A stretch of 64,000 nt of DNA from Parapedobacter pyrenivorans_A (lineage in GTDB: Bacteria > Bacteroidota > Bacteroidia > Sphingobacteriales > Sphingobacteriaceae): NCBI RefSeq assembly GCF_041925275.1, contig NZ_JBHEUZ010000001.1:434001-498000 (forward strand), in the 5' to 3' direction. Made by a program: the position numbers and the translations under genes. The notes under the pieces were generated by a model. It did no database searches and was not told the origin of the DNA. It saw only the letters and a list, made by a program, of their open reading frames with translations. This document shows positions 52,846 through 61,702 of this stretch, one piece after another. The first letter of the stretch is position 1, and the number at the start of each line of letters is the position of its first letter.

Positions 52846-53376
52846 ATGAACATACAGGAAACCATCGTTAACAAAGTGGCCCAAAGCGGGCTGCTGACCG
52901 TTGATCTCGCCGATTTCGCCCCACGGGGCGAGCGCGTGGTCTATGATATCAAAGACAACCTATTTCAAGGCCTTATACTCCGGGAGAAAGATTTCAGGGA
53001 ATTTGTAAAGGTACACGATTGGCAACAGTACCGCGATAAATATGTAGCGATTACCTGCTCAGCAGATGCGATCGTGCCTACGTGGGCCTATATGCTGCTC
53101 GCCAACAGACTGGAGCCGTATGCGGCCGCCGTCGTATTCGGCGGCCTTGCCACCCTGGAGACCGTACTTTTTGAGCGGGCATTGGAAAAGTTGGACATGG
53201 AACGGTACCGCAACCAGCGGGTAGTGGTTAAAGGGTGCGGCGATACCGAAATACCCGAGTCGGCATTTGTCAAATTCACCACCATGGCCAGCAAGGTGGC
53301 CCAAAGCATCATGTATGGCGAACCGTGCTCAACCGTACCGGTTTTCAAACGGAAAGCCCCGCCAACGAATGGGTAA
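52846..53376 (+). CDS. DUF2480-family protein
   Basis: 176 residues, no signal peptide or membrane helix, so cytoplasmic. It matches the conserved Bacteroidota DUF2480 family (LVTVDLADFAPRGERV-like start, DIKDNLFQGLILREKDFREFV, IVPTWAYMLLANRL, VVVKGCGDTEIPESAFVKFT). The paired Cys and acidic residues in KGCGDTEIPES suggest a metal or cofactor site, but no activity is established. It begins a run with DUF3108 and DUF3109 genes, spaced by 30 and 17 bases. Confidence 0.88.
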   Translation: MNIQETIVNKVAQSGLLTVDLADFAPRGERVVYDIKDNLFQGLILREKDFREFVKVHDWQQYRDKYVAITCSADAIVPTWAYMLLANRLEPYAAAVVFGGLATLETVLFERALEKLDMERYRNQRVVVKGCGDTEIPESAFVKFTTMASKVAQSIMYGEPCSTVPVFKRKAPPTNG

Positions 53377-53406
53377 AAGCGGCATTTTATTTGTACACCG
53401 TAGGAT

Positions 53407-54201
53407 ATGAAGAAAACGCTTACCCTCGCATGGACCATCCTTGCCACAGCCCTGCTGGCCCATGGGCAGTCGCTCCCTTACCTCAAAGAACCTGCATTCC
53501 AAGCCGGCGAGGAGCTCAGCTACCGCCTACGCTACGGGGTAATATCTGCGGCTACGGGTGTCTTAAAGGTGGAAGACTCGAAAATAAAATTCAGCAGTCC
53601 GAATAGTTTCCACCTTTCGGCCCGTGGGCAGACGTCCAGCGCATTCAGCATTTTCTTCACGGTAGACAACCGATATGACTCCTATATCGACACGCGCACC
53701 TTCCTCCCCCACTATTACACAGAAAATATCAGGGAAGGTAGCTACCGCCGTACGGATGTGGTGAGTTTCGACCATCGGAAACAAACCGTTAAGGGCAACA
53801 AGGGCACGTTCAAAAGCGAGTCCGCCCAAACATTCGATCTGCTATCGGCTTACTATTTTGCCCGTAATCTAGACTTATCCGACGTAAAGAAAGGGCAGTC
53901 GTTCAAGCTCACCTATTTCCTCAACGACGAAATCGCTACACTCGGCATCGAATACATCGGTGTGGAAACCATCAAGACTTCGCTGGGCACACTTGAATGC
54001 CTGAAATTCAGTCCGGAGATAAAACCCGGGCGCATTTTCCGTAAAGACAGCCGTCTGTACCTTTGGGTAACCAACGATGGCAACCGCATACCCGTAAAGG
54101 CCCAGGTGGAAATACTGGTGGGGTCGGTAACGCTGGAACTGACCGACGCGAAAGGTTTGAAATATCCGCTAGGCAAATCAGTCTCGCGTGAGGGGAAATA
54201 A
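53407..54201 (+). CDS. DUF3108-family secreted protein
   Basis: 264 residues with a signal peptide (about 1-20, ending LAHGQS). The body is beta-rich: FQAGEELSYRLRYGVISAATGVL at the mature N-terminus is the family signature, and SLGTLECLKFSPEIKPGRIFRKDSRLYLWVTND near the end resembles folds of outer-membrane lipoprotein carriers. Probably periplasmic. It lies between DUF2480 and DUF3109 genes, an order seen as a unit here. Function unknown. Confidence 0.87.
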   Translation: MKKTLTLAWTILATALLAHGQSLPYLKEPAFQAGEELSYRLRYGVISAATGVLKVEDSKIKFSSPNSFHLSARGQTSSAFSIFFTVDNRYDSYIDTRTFLPHYYTENIREGSYRRTDVVSFDHRKQTVKGNKGTFKSESAQTFDLLSAYYFARNLDLSDVKKGQSFKLTYFLNDEIATLGIEYIGVETIKTSLGTLECLKFSPEIKPGRIFRKDSRLYLWVTNDGNRIPVKAQVEILVGSVTLELTDAKGLKYPLGKSVSREGK

Positions 54202-54218
54202 ACATAATACAGCCGACC

Positions 54219-54785
54219 ATGATGATCGAAGTAGGCACCGTACTGGTGAGCGAAGAATTGATAAAGGAAGAATTTGTATGTAACCTCAGCAAATGCCGGG
54301 GAGCTTGCTGCGTGGAAGGCGACGCAGGGGCACCCCTGCAGCGGGATGAGCTCGAGGTACTGGCTGCTATTTACCCAAAGGTACGGCCCTACATGACCGA
54401 AAAGGGGATTGCTACGGTGGAGGAGTACGGTACGCACGTGGTCGATGGCGATGGCGACCTGACCACCCCCTGCGTGGATGGCCATAAGGAATGCGCCTAC
54501 GTGACCTGGGAAAATGGCATCACCAAATGCGCCATTGAAAAGGCCTATGAAAACGGCGAAATCAACTGGAAAAAACCACTTTCCTGCCATCTCTACCCCA
54601 TCCGTACCACCGCCTACCCCGAATTTGACGTACTGCACTACGACCGTTGGCATATCTGCCATGCCGCCTGTGCGCTGGGCCGCGAACTACAGGTACCGGT
54701 ATACGCATTTCTAAAGGAACCGCTTGTCCGGAAATACGGCCAGCAGTGGTACGATGAATTGGAAGAATCGGTTGCGCTGCTATAG
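54219..54785 (+). CDS. DUF3109-family cysteine-rich protein
   Basis: 188 residues with nine or more cysteines arranged in clusters: CNLSKCRGACC near residue 21, PCVDGHKECAYV, ITKCAIEKAY, LSCHLYPIR and WHICHAACALG. The pattern resembles YkgJ-type Zn/Fe-binding clusters, so metal binding is likely. No signal peptide. It starts 17 bases after DUF3108 and is conserved in Bacteroidota. Biochemical role unknown. Confidence 0.88.
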   Translation: MMIEVGTVLVSEELIKEEFVCNLSKCRGACCVEGDAGAPLQRDELEVLAAIYPKVRPYMTEKGIATVEEYGTHVVDGDGDLTTPCVDGHKECAYVTWENGITKCAIEKAYENGEINWKKPLSCHLYPIRTTAYPEFDVLHYDRWHICHAACALGRELQVPVYAFLKEPLVRKYGQQWYDELEESVALL

Positions 54786-54803
54786 GTTATTGTGGATTTC
54801 TTA

Positions 54804-54824
54804 GTATCTTGCGCCGTTTTGAAA
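54804..54824 (+). promoter_or_regulatory. Variant promoter element before the polyprenyl synthase gene
   Basis: GTATCTTGCGCC followed at once by GTTTTGAAA. The copy at 50549 has two extra bases (TC) between the parts. The gene starts 36 bases later. Confidence 0.45.
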
Positions 54825-54860
54825 CAGACAAGTTAAATTCATGGCTGCCGACCGTTTTAC

Positions 54861-55832
54861 ATGCTCAAACTAAGCGAAATACAAAGGCCCATTGAAGGGG
54901 AACTGGCCATTTTTGAAGATAAATTCAAAGAATCGATGCGGAGCTCGGTTCCGTTACTCGACCGTATTACACACTATATCGTAAAACGCAAGGGCAAACA
55001 AATGCGACCAATGTTTGTCTTTTTTTCTGCAGGATCATGTGGAGAAATCAATGATGCTACGCACCGTGGCGCGGCGTTGGTTGAGCTTTTGCATACCGCC
55101 ACACTGGTGCACGATGATGTAGTGGACAATGCAAACGTGCGGCGCGGTTTCTTTTCGGTCAATGCCCTGTGGAAAAATAAGGTTGCCGTACTGGTAGGCG
55201 ATTTCCTGCTGGCCAAAGGTCTTTCGCTTTCTATCCGCAACGCCGATTTCCGCCTACTCGAAATCGTGACCCATGCCGTGGAGCAGATGAGCGAGGGTGA
55301 ATTGCTTCAGATTGAAAAAGCCAGGCGTATGGATATTGAAGAGGCCGTCTATTTTGAAGTGATCCGCCAGAAAACGGCATCGCTCATTGCCTCGTGCTGC
55401 GCATGCGGGGCGGCATCGGCAGGTGCGGACGAAGCAACGGTAGCGCAGATGCACCGATTTGGCGAAAAAGTCGGCATTGCATTCCAAATCAAGGATGACC
55501 TGTTTGATTTCGGTATCGACGACGTCGGAAAACCCCTGGGCAACGACATCAAGGAGAAGAAGCTCACGCTGCCGTTGATCCATGCACTGAAACAGGTGGG
55601 CAAACCTGAAAAAAGACGGATCATCAACTTGGTTAAAAACCACAACGAAGATACGCAGAAAGTAGCCGAGGTAATCGCGTTCGTAAAGGCCAACGGCGGC
55701 ATGGAGTACGCCACGGCGCAAATGCTGGCTTACCAGCAGGAGGCTTTCGACATCCTCACCCACCTGCCTGAAAATGCCTATCGGCACGGCCTGGAGCAAC
55801 TTGTACGATATACCACTGAAAGAAATAAATAA
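54861..55832 (+). CDS. Polyprenyl diphosphate synthase (octaprenyl-type)
   Basis: Builds the long isoprenoid chain of menaquinone or of undecaprenyl-like carriers. 323 residues with both Asp-rich motifs: LVHDDVVDNANVRRG (about 90) and FQIKDDLFDFG (about 212), plus the GKQMRPMFVFF substrate region. Small residues before the first motif suggest a long product, but chain length cannot be fixed by eye. Menaquinone side-chain synthesis would fit the adjacent respiratory genes in the window. Followed directly by terC. Confidence 0.94.
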   Translation: MLKLSEIQRPIEGELAIFEDKFKESMRSSVPLLDRITHYIVKRKGKQMRPMFVFFSAGSCGEINDATHRGAALVELLHTATLVHDDVVDNANVRRGFFSVNALWKNKVAVLVGDFLLAKGLSLSIRNADFRLLEIVTHAVEQMSEGELLQIEKARRMDIEEAVYFEVIRQKTASLIASCCACGAASAGADEATVAQMHRFGEKVGIAFQIKDDLFDFGIDDVGKPLGNDIKEKKLTLPLIHALKQVGKPEKRRIINLVKNHNEDTQKVAEVIAFVKANGGMEYATAQMLAYQQEAFDILTHLPENAYRHGLEQLVRYTTERNK

Positions 55833-55833
55833 T

Positions 55834-56886
55834 ATGAGCAACGAACTTCTATTTTTTGGCGGCTTTTTACTTTTCATTATCCTCATGCTGGCCATTGATT
55901 TGGGCCTGTTCAGCAAAAGCAACTCGGCGGTAAGCTTTAAGCAGGCGGCTATTATGAGCGCGGTGTGGGTAAGCTTTGCCCTTGGCTTCTATGTGGTTTT
56001 ACGTATCTGGGGCCACGAACTACACAACATCGAAGATTTCGCCCATCTCGCGGAAGTTACCGAAAAACACCTGCATAATATCCGCTTAATACCCGATGAT
56101 TTCATTGCCAGTCTCGAACTATACCGACGTAACCTCGCGCTCGAATACATCACGGGTTATGTGGTAGAATACGCCCTCTCGGTGGACAACATATTTGTCA
56201 TGGTGCTCGTTTTCAGCTCATTTGGCGTACCTACACAGTACTACCACAAGGTGCTGGTTTGGGGCATTATCGGTGCCATCGTGCTCCGCTTCCTCTTTAT
56301 CTTTTTGGGCGCAGCACTGATCAGCCAATTCGGGTGGATACTTTATATATTCGGAATCTTCCTGGTATACACAGGCATCATGATGTTTATCCACCGTAAC
56401 CAGGAAGAAGAGATCGATCCACAGAACCATACGGTGGTTAAATTTGCCTCAAAGTACTTCTCGGTTTACCCCACGTTCGTAAACGGAAAGTTCTTCCACA
56501 CGGAGAACGCTAAAAGATACGTTACCCCCCTGTTTTTGGTATTATTGGTCATTGAATTTACCGACCTTATCTTTGCAGTGGATTCCATTCCTGCTATCTT
56601 TGCGGTAACCAAAGACCCCTACATCGTATTCTTCTCCAATATCTTCGCCATCCTGGGCTTGCGCTCCATGTTTTTCTTATTGGTAAACATCATCCATAAA
56701 TTCCATTACCTCAAAACCGGACTTTCATTCCTGTTGGTATTCATCGGCGCAAAGATGCTGCTGCACGATTGGTTATCAAGTATTGGCTTTACAACCTCGC
56801 ACTCGCTGATTATCATTATATCGATATTGTTTATCAGTGTGGTCGCATCGCTTATTTTCCCGAAGAGAGAAGCGCCTCAACCATAA
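55834..56886 (+). CDS. TerC-family integral membrane protein
   Basis: 350 residues from the ATG at 55834 (MSNELLFFGGF); the upstream frame overlaps the synthase gene. About nine hydrophobic helices. The family's membrane acidic motifs are present: LSVDNIFVMVLVFSSFG and EFTDLIFAVDSIPAIFAVTKDP, which are thought to bind or move divalent metals such as Mn2+ and to support metalation of exported proteins. One base separates it from the polyprenyl synthase. Tellurite resistance, the historic name, is not implied. Confidence 0.94.
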   Translation: MSNELLFFGGFLLFIILMLAIDLGLFSKSNSAVSFKQAAIMSAVWVSFALGFYVVLRIWGHELHNIEDFAHLAEVTEKHLHNIRLIPDDFIASLELYRRNLALEYITGYVVEYALSVDNIFVMVLVFSSFGVPTQYYHKVLVWGIIGAIVLRFLFIFLGAALISQFGWILYIFGIFLVYTGIMMFIHRNQEEEIDPQNHTVVKFASKYFSVYPTFVNGKFFHTENAKRYVTPLFLVLLVIEFTDLIFAVDSIPAIFAVTKDPYIVFFSNIFAILGLRSMFFLLVNIIHKFHYLKTGLSFLLVFIGAKMLLHDWLSSIGFTTSHSLIIIISILFISVVASLIFPKREAPQP

Positions 56887-56895
56887 CACACAGCC

Positions 56896-58359
56896 ATGGA
56901 ACGTTACAAACTATCCATCCTTTTTTTCTTGCTGGGCGGCGTCGAGCTTTATGCCCAGGAAACGCCGCGATGGACAGCTATGTTTGAACGAATCAACGCA
57001 GAGGTACAGGCCCACTCGGAAGCTTATGATCGGCTCGGCGAATCCATCGGAATAATCGGACACCGCCTCACGGGCTCTGCCAATGGCCGCCGTGCCGAGC
57101 AGTATGCTTTTGATTTGTTAAAATCGTATGGTTTCAAGGAGGTGTCCTTTCAGCCGTTTGCGGTAAATGGCTGGGCGCGCGAACATCTCACGCTTCAGGT
57201 AAATACCGCAGGTAAACCACCAGAAGCGGTGAAAGCCGTAGCCCTAGCCAGCACACCAGCAACGGCCCATGTACAGGGCTCGCTGGTAGACATGGGCAAC
57301 GGACTGGCGGACGATTATGCTGCCGACCCTGAAAAAGCCAGGGGGAAAATCGTGCTGGCGGCGTTGAATTTGTTACCCAACTCGCCTGAAGGCACCAAAA
57401 ACCTCCATCGGTCGGCCAAGGCGGCATTGGCCATACAGTATGGTGCCAAAGGGATTATCCTATTCAACAGCGTTGACGGCGGCACGCTACTCACAGGCAC
57501 GGCATCCATTACCGGCGAGCTGTTGTCTATTCCCGCTATTTGCATCGGGCTTGAAGATGGTCTGCGGCTGAAAGGAGCAATTACTTCGGGCTACCAACAG
57601 GTAATCATAGACATGAAGAATACCACCGGATCGATGCAGGCGAGGAATGTCATCGCGCGGATGGAGGGAACCGAGCTACCCGGCGAAAAGATCGTGGTGG
57701 GCGGCCATTTGGATAGCTGGGATCTTGCCCAGGGAGCGGTAGACAATGGCTTGGGCGCTTTCTCGGTAATGGATATGGCGCGTACGTTTATTGCCCTGGG
57801 CATTAAACCCAAGCGTACCATCGAATTTGTATTATTCATGGGCGAAGAACAGGGCCTGCTCGGCTCCAAGGCGTACTTGCAACAAGCTATTGCCAACGGG
57901 ACGGCCGATCGGATCCGTTTCATGCTCAATTTCGACATGACCAACGACCCGAAGAGTTTCTACGCGAGTTTGGAAGGCTGTAGGCCGTTATTTGAAGATA
58001 TCGGCCACGCGGCTGCTTTGGTAGATACCGCGTTCAGAAATAGCTTTTCCGCGCGGGTCGGACTGTATAGCGACCACCAGCCGTTTATGCTGCAGGGCAT
58101 CCCGATCGGCGGTGCCAGCGACGGCACCTTGAGTCGTTCCGCACTCAATTGCTACCACGCAGACTGCGACGTCTTCGAGCTGGTAGATGAGCAAGAGATG
58201 AAGAACACCGTGCGCTTTGGCAGCATGCTGGTATACGGACTCGCCAATGCCCACGAAATCCCTGTACAACGGCTGCCCGACAGCGAAGTCAAGCAACAGA
58301 TGGTGGACAATAACCTTGAAGAGGCGCTACGCATCGGTGGCGACTGGCGCTGGGACTAA
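56896..58359 (+). CDS. Secreted M28-family metallopeptidase
   Basis: Zinc aminopeptidase or carboxypeptidase, 487 residues, signal peptide ending LYAQE (about residue 22). It has an inserted PA domain (about 150-250, with GAKGIILFNSVDGG) and then the M28 catalytic core: HLDSWDLAQGAVDNGLG (His and Asp ligands), FMGEEQGLLGSKAY (catalytic and ligand Glu), NFDMTND (Asp) and NCYHADCDVFE (His). All five zinc-site residues are visible. Nine bases after terC but likely a separate function. Convergent with the GNAT gene. Confidence 0.94.
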   Translation: MERYKLSILFFLLGGVELYAQETPRWTAMFERINAEVQAHSEAYDRLGESIGIIGHRLTGSANGRRAEQYAFDLLKSYGFKEVSFQPFAVNGWAREHLTLQVNTAGKPPEAVKAVALASTPATAHVQGSLVDMGNGLADDYAADPEKARGKIVLAALNLLPNSPEGTKNLHRSAKAALAIQYGAKGIILFNSVDGGTLLTGTASITGELLSIPAICIGLEDGLRLKGAITSGYQQVIIDMKNTTGSMQARNVIARMEGTELPGEKIVVGGHLDSWDLAQGAVDNGLGAFSVMDMARTFIALGIKPKRTIEFVLFMGEEQGLLGSKAYLQQAIANGTADRIRFMLNFDMTNDPKSFYASLEGCRPLFEDIGHAAALVDTAFRNSFSARVGLYSDHQPFMLQGIPIGGASDGTLSRSALNCYHADCDVFELVDEQEMKNTVRFGSMLVYGLANAHEIPVQRLPDSEVKQQMVDNNLEEALRIGGDWRWD

Positions 58360-58372
58360 CGACCGTACACCA

Positions 58373-58654
58373 CTAAAACAACACGTCCCGTATAGCTGGC
58401 GTGCGCTCGAAAACACTTTTCGCGTACGGGCACAGCGGCAAAATCTTAAGGCCCCTTTCGCGGGCAAATTCCACGGCAGCCATCACCAGTTTTTTTCCGA
58501 CGCCCTGACCCGAAAATTCGGGGTTTACCTCGGTATGGTCAATGATAAACTTATGGTCACCTGCCCAGGTATATGTCATCAGGCCGGCTTCTTCTTCGTT
58601 TACCCAAGCACTGAATTGTCCCTTTTTGCCGTTGTCGTCCCGTTTGATTTCCAT
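58373..58654 (-). CDS. YjdJ-type GNAT-fold N-acetyltransferase
   Basis: 93 residues, a minimal GNAT domain. The acetyl-CoA loop reads GQGVGKKLVMAAVEFARERGLKILPLCPYAKSVFER, which is the signature of the YjdJ/GTLF3B group. Substrate unknown; these proteins are commonly annotated only by fold. It lies 27 bases after the start region of the peptidase transcript (stop at 58682 is upstream on the same strand), so it may be co-transcribed with the prolyl oligopeptidase. Confidence 0.9.
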   Translation of the reverse strand: MEIKRDDNGKKGQFSAWVNEEEAGLMTYTWAGDHKFIIDHTEVNPEFSGQGVGKKLVMAAVEFARERGLKILPLCPYAKSVFERTPAIRDVLF

Positions 58655-58681
58655 GTCAATTGCATTTAGTGTTAACGATCG

Positions 58682-60823
58682 TCATTCGGTATAGGCCGTC
58701 CCGGTATTCTGGAAAAGGAACGCCCATTTATCAGCCTGCTCGGCGATGACCATGGCGGTGGGCTTGCCTGCGCCGTGACCGGCCTTGGTTTCAATACGGA
58801 TGAGTACCGGGTTGGGTCCGGTATGGTATTCCTGCAAACGCGCTGCAAACTTAAACGAGTGCGCGGGTACAACACGGTCATCATGGTCGGCCGTGGTAAC
58901 CATCGTGGCCGGGTATGCCGTGCCAGCCTCCAAGGCATGATAGGGCGAGTACGTGTGCAGGTAGTTGAACATCTCGGGATCATCGGCTGCGGTACCGTAG
59001 TCATAAGCCCAACCTGCGCCGGCCGTAAACTTATGGTATCGCAGCATGTCCAATACGCCAACGGCGGGTAGCGCCACTTTGAATAACTCGGGCCGCTGTG
59101 TCATAGCTGCGCCCACCAGCAGGCCACCGTTGGAGCCACCCGCAATACCCAATTTTTCAGGAGCTGTATACCCCTCCTCAATGAGGTACTCGGCAGCGGC
59201 AATGAAATCATCAAATACATTTTGTTTGTGGAGCTTGGTGCCTGCCAGGTGCCACTTCTCGCCGTACTCCCCTCCTCCCCGGAGGTTCGCCACGGCATAT
59301 ACCCCCCCTTGCTCAAGCAGGACGATATTGGACGTACTGAATGAAGGCGTAAGGCTGATGTTGAACCCACCATAGCCGTAAAGTAGCGTCGGATTGCTTC
59401 CATCAAGTACCAGCCCCTTTTTATGGGTGATGATCATCGGTACCTTCGTACCATCTTTGGAAGTATAAAACACTTGCTTAGATTCATATTTCCTCGGATC
59501 GAAATCCACACCCGACGCCTTATACAGGTCAGATTTTCCGGTGACTATATCGTATTTGAAAATAGTAGGTGGGTATACATAGGATGTAAACGAATAATAC
59601 AATTCCTTGTCCTCCGCTTTCGCGCCAAAGCCCCCTGCCGAACCCACATCGGGCAGTTCGACCGTGCGTTCCAACTTCCCATTACGGTCAAATTGCTGTA
59701 CCAAAGAAGTAGCATCTTTGAGGTAATTGGCAAAAATCTTACCGCCACCGGTACCGGGGTTAAGCACATTTTCGGTCTCAGGGATCAGGTCAGTCCAATT
59801 TTCGGGCGTTGGGCTACTGGCGTCGACCGTGACGATTTTTCCGTTTGGTGCATCCAGGTTGGTATATATAAACAGTTTGCCACCGTCGTTGTCGATGATA
59901 CTGTGATCCTTCTCAAAGTTATCGACCACATTTATAATCGGGCTGCCTGACTTGGATAAATCCTGGATGTACAGCTCACCGCCGCTGGTGGCATTGGCCG
60001 CCGTGATGACGAGAAACCGTTCGTCTTCGGTGAGGTATCCGCCGATATACCTGCGGGGGGTGCTTGGACCGCCGAAGACGAGCGTGTCTTCGCTTTGGGG
60101 GGTATCGAGTTGATGGAAAAAGAGCTTATGTTGGTCAGTGATGCCTGAAAGCGTACTACCTTCTACGGGCTTATCATAGCTGCTGTAATAAAAACCTTCA
60201 TTACCACGCCATGCCAATCCGCTGAATTTCACGTCTACCAGGGTGTCTCCCACCGCGGATTTGTCTTCGGCACGGATTACCACCACCTTACGCCAATCCG
60301 AACCGCCTTCCGATAGCTGGTACGCGACCAGGCTTCCATCGCGTGAAAACGCGATGCCGGCCAAGGAAGTGGTGCCATCTTCCGAAAAACTATTGGGATC
60401 GAGGAAAACCTCCACATCGCCATCCGCTCCTTTTTGGCGGTATAGCACGCTCTGGTTCTGCAAACCATCGTTCTTATAGAAATACGTATAATCGCCTTCT
60501 TCAAACGGTGCCGAGAACTTTTCATAATCCCATAGCTTCTCCAATCGCTTATAAATCGCATCACGGAAAGGGATCTGTTCCAGGTAGGCGTTGGTCACCT
60601 TGTTTTCCTCGTCTACCCATGCTTTGGTGTCGGCCGCCGTATCGTTTTCAAGCCAACGGTACGGATCGGGCACCAAAGTACCGAAGTAGTCGTCGGTTAT
60701 GTCTCCTTTTTCTGTTGCCGGGTAGGGCAGCAGGGAGATTTCTTCTGCAGGTTGGATAACCTTCTGGTTTTGACAAGCGGTAACGAATGTAGCCAATACA
60801 ATCAGTTTAAAATTTCTATTCAT
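58682..60823 (-). CDS. Prolyl oligopeptidase family serine peptidase, lipoprotein
   Basis: Cleaves short peptides after proline. The ATG at 60823 gives 713 residues starting with a lipoprotein signal (LATFVTAC, about residue 17); the longer frame upstream runs into non-coding sequence. A seven-bladed propeller occupies about 75-430, then the alpha/beta-hydrolase domain with the nucleophile in GIAGGSNGGLLVGA, Asp in TADHDDRVVPAHSFKF and His in KAGHGAGKPT. A complete catalytic triad. Envelope location fits peptide scavenging. Divergent from lpxH. Confidence 0.95.
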   Translation of the reverse strand: MNRNFKLIVLATFVTACQNQKVIQPAEEISLLPYPATEKGDITDDYFGTLVPDPYRWLENDTAADTKAWVDEENKVTNAYLEQIPFRDAIYKRLEKLWDYEKFSAPFEEGDYTYFYKNDGLQNQSVLYRQKGADGDVEVFLDPNSFSEDGTTSLAGIAFSRDGSLVAYQLSEGGSDWRKVVVIRAEDKSAVGDTLVDVKFSGLAWRGNEGFYYSSYDKPVEGSTLSGITDQHKLFFHQLDTPQSEDTLVFGGPSTPRRYIGGYLTEDERFLVITAANATSGGELYIQDLSKSGSPIINVVDNFEKDHSIIDNDGGKLFIYTNLDAPNGKIVTVDASSPTPENWTDLIPETENVLNPGTGGGKIFANYLKDATSLVQQFDRNGKLERTVELPDVGSAGGFGAKAEDKELYYSFTSYVYPPTIFKYDIVTGKSDLYKASGVDFDPRKYESKQVFYTSKDGTKVPMIITHKKGLVLDGSNPTLLYGYGGFNISLTPSFSTSNIVLLEQGGVYAVANLRGGGEYGEKWHLAGTKLHKQNVFDDFIAAAEYLIEEGYTAPEKLGIAGGSNGGLLVGAAMTQRPELFKVALPAVGVLDMLRYHKFTAGAGWAYDYGTAADDPEMFNYLHTYSPYHALEAGTAYPATMVTTADHDDRVVPAHSFKFAARLQEYHTGPNPVLIRIETKAGHGAGKPTAMVIAEQADKWAFLFQNTGTAYTE

Positions 60824-60939
60824 GGTGCAATGGTCTTTGGGTTTTGACCAATGCAAAGCTAGTAAGAATTTCTTGATTTTTCGCAGCTGAACAGTTTCCA
60901 ACAGCGGCGAAAATTGCCACAAATTAAAGGAATTTTATC

Positions 60940-60947
60940 TAAGTTTG
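60940..60947 (+). promoter_or_regulatory. Candidate -7 box five bases before lpxH
   Basis: TAAGTTTG, exact TAnnTTTG match, ends five bases before the ATG at 60953. A weak ATTG lies 23 bases upstream of it. Suggests a leaderless transcript. Confidence 0.5.
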
Positions 60948-60952
60948 CCCGC

Positions 60953-61702
60953 ATGGCGATACGTGATAAGGTTTATTTTGCTTCCGATTTCCACCTAGGG
61001 GCACATCCCCGCTCCGCCACGCGGGAGCGGGAAGCACGTATCGTCGGTTGGCTCGACCATATCAAAGCCGACGCAGCCGAGCTTTACCTGATGGGCGATG
61101 TCTTCGACTTCTGGTTTGAATACGCCACGGTGGTACCGAAGGGTTATCTCCGTTTTTTGGGTAAGTTGGCTGAATTGGCCGACGGGGGGGTGAAGATCAC
61201 CCTTTTCAAGGGCAACCACGATATGTGGATGTTCGGTTACTTGCAAAGCGAACTCGGCGCAACCATCATCGACAACGAGTTGGTGATAGAGCGCAACGGC
61301 AAAACGTTCTATCTGCACCATGGCGACGGGCTGGGCCCGGGCGATCGTACGTATAAAGTGCTGAAAAAGATATTCCGTAGCCGGTTCTGCCAGTGGCTGT
61401 TTGCGCGGTTGCATCCCAACCTGGGGATCGGCATTGCCCAACGATGGTCGGCCAGTAGCCGCATTGCCTCGGGGGGGCAGGAAAAGTTTCAAGGCGAAGC
61501 CAAGGAATGGTTGGTGGTATACGCCAAGGAGCTCCTTACACAGCGCCATTACGATTATTTCATCTTTGGCCACCGCCACCTCCCGATCGATCTCGAGCTC
61601 CCCATGGAAAGTAGGTATATCAATCTGGGCGAATGGATAAATTACAACACCTACGCCGTGTTTGATGGTGAAAAGCTGGAGTTAAAGACATGGCCGGTGT
61701 AA
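60953..61702 (+). CDS. lpxH: UDP-2,3-diacylglucosamine diphosphatase LpxH
   Basis: Lipid A pathway enzyme that cuts UDP-2,3-diacylglucosamine to lipid X and UMP. 249 residues from the ATG at 60953, which sits just before the essential DFHLG metal motif at about residue 10, so the start cannot move far. Other motifs are LMGDVFDFWFEYA, FKGNHDMWM, LHHGDGLGPGD and FGHRHLP. The size and FDFWFEYA sequence fit true LpxH better than the paralogue at 46486. Its last 13 bases overlap the next gene's first possible start. Confidence 0.93.
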   Translation: MAIRDKVYFASDFHLGAHPRSATREREARIVGWLDHIKADAAELYLMGDVFDFWFEYATVVPKGYLRFLGKLAELADGGVKITLFKGNHDMWMFGYLQSELGATIIDNELVIERNGKTFYLHHGDGLGPGDRTYKVLKKIFRSRFCQWLFARLHPNLGIGIAQRWSASSRIASGGQEKFQGEAKEWLVVYAKELLTQRHYDYFIFGHRHLPIDLELPMESRYINLGEWINYNTYAVFDGEKLELKTWPV

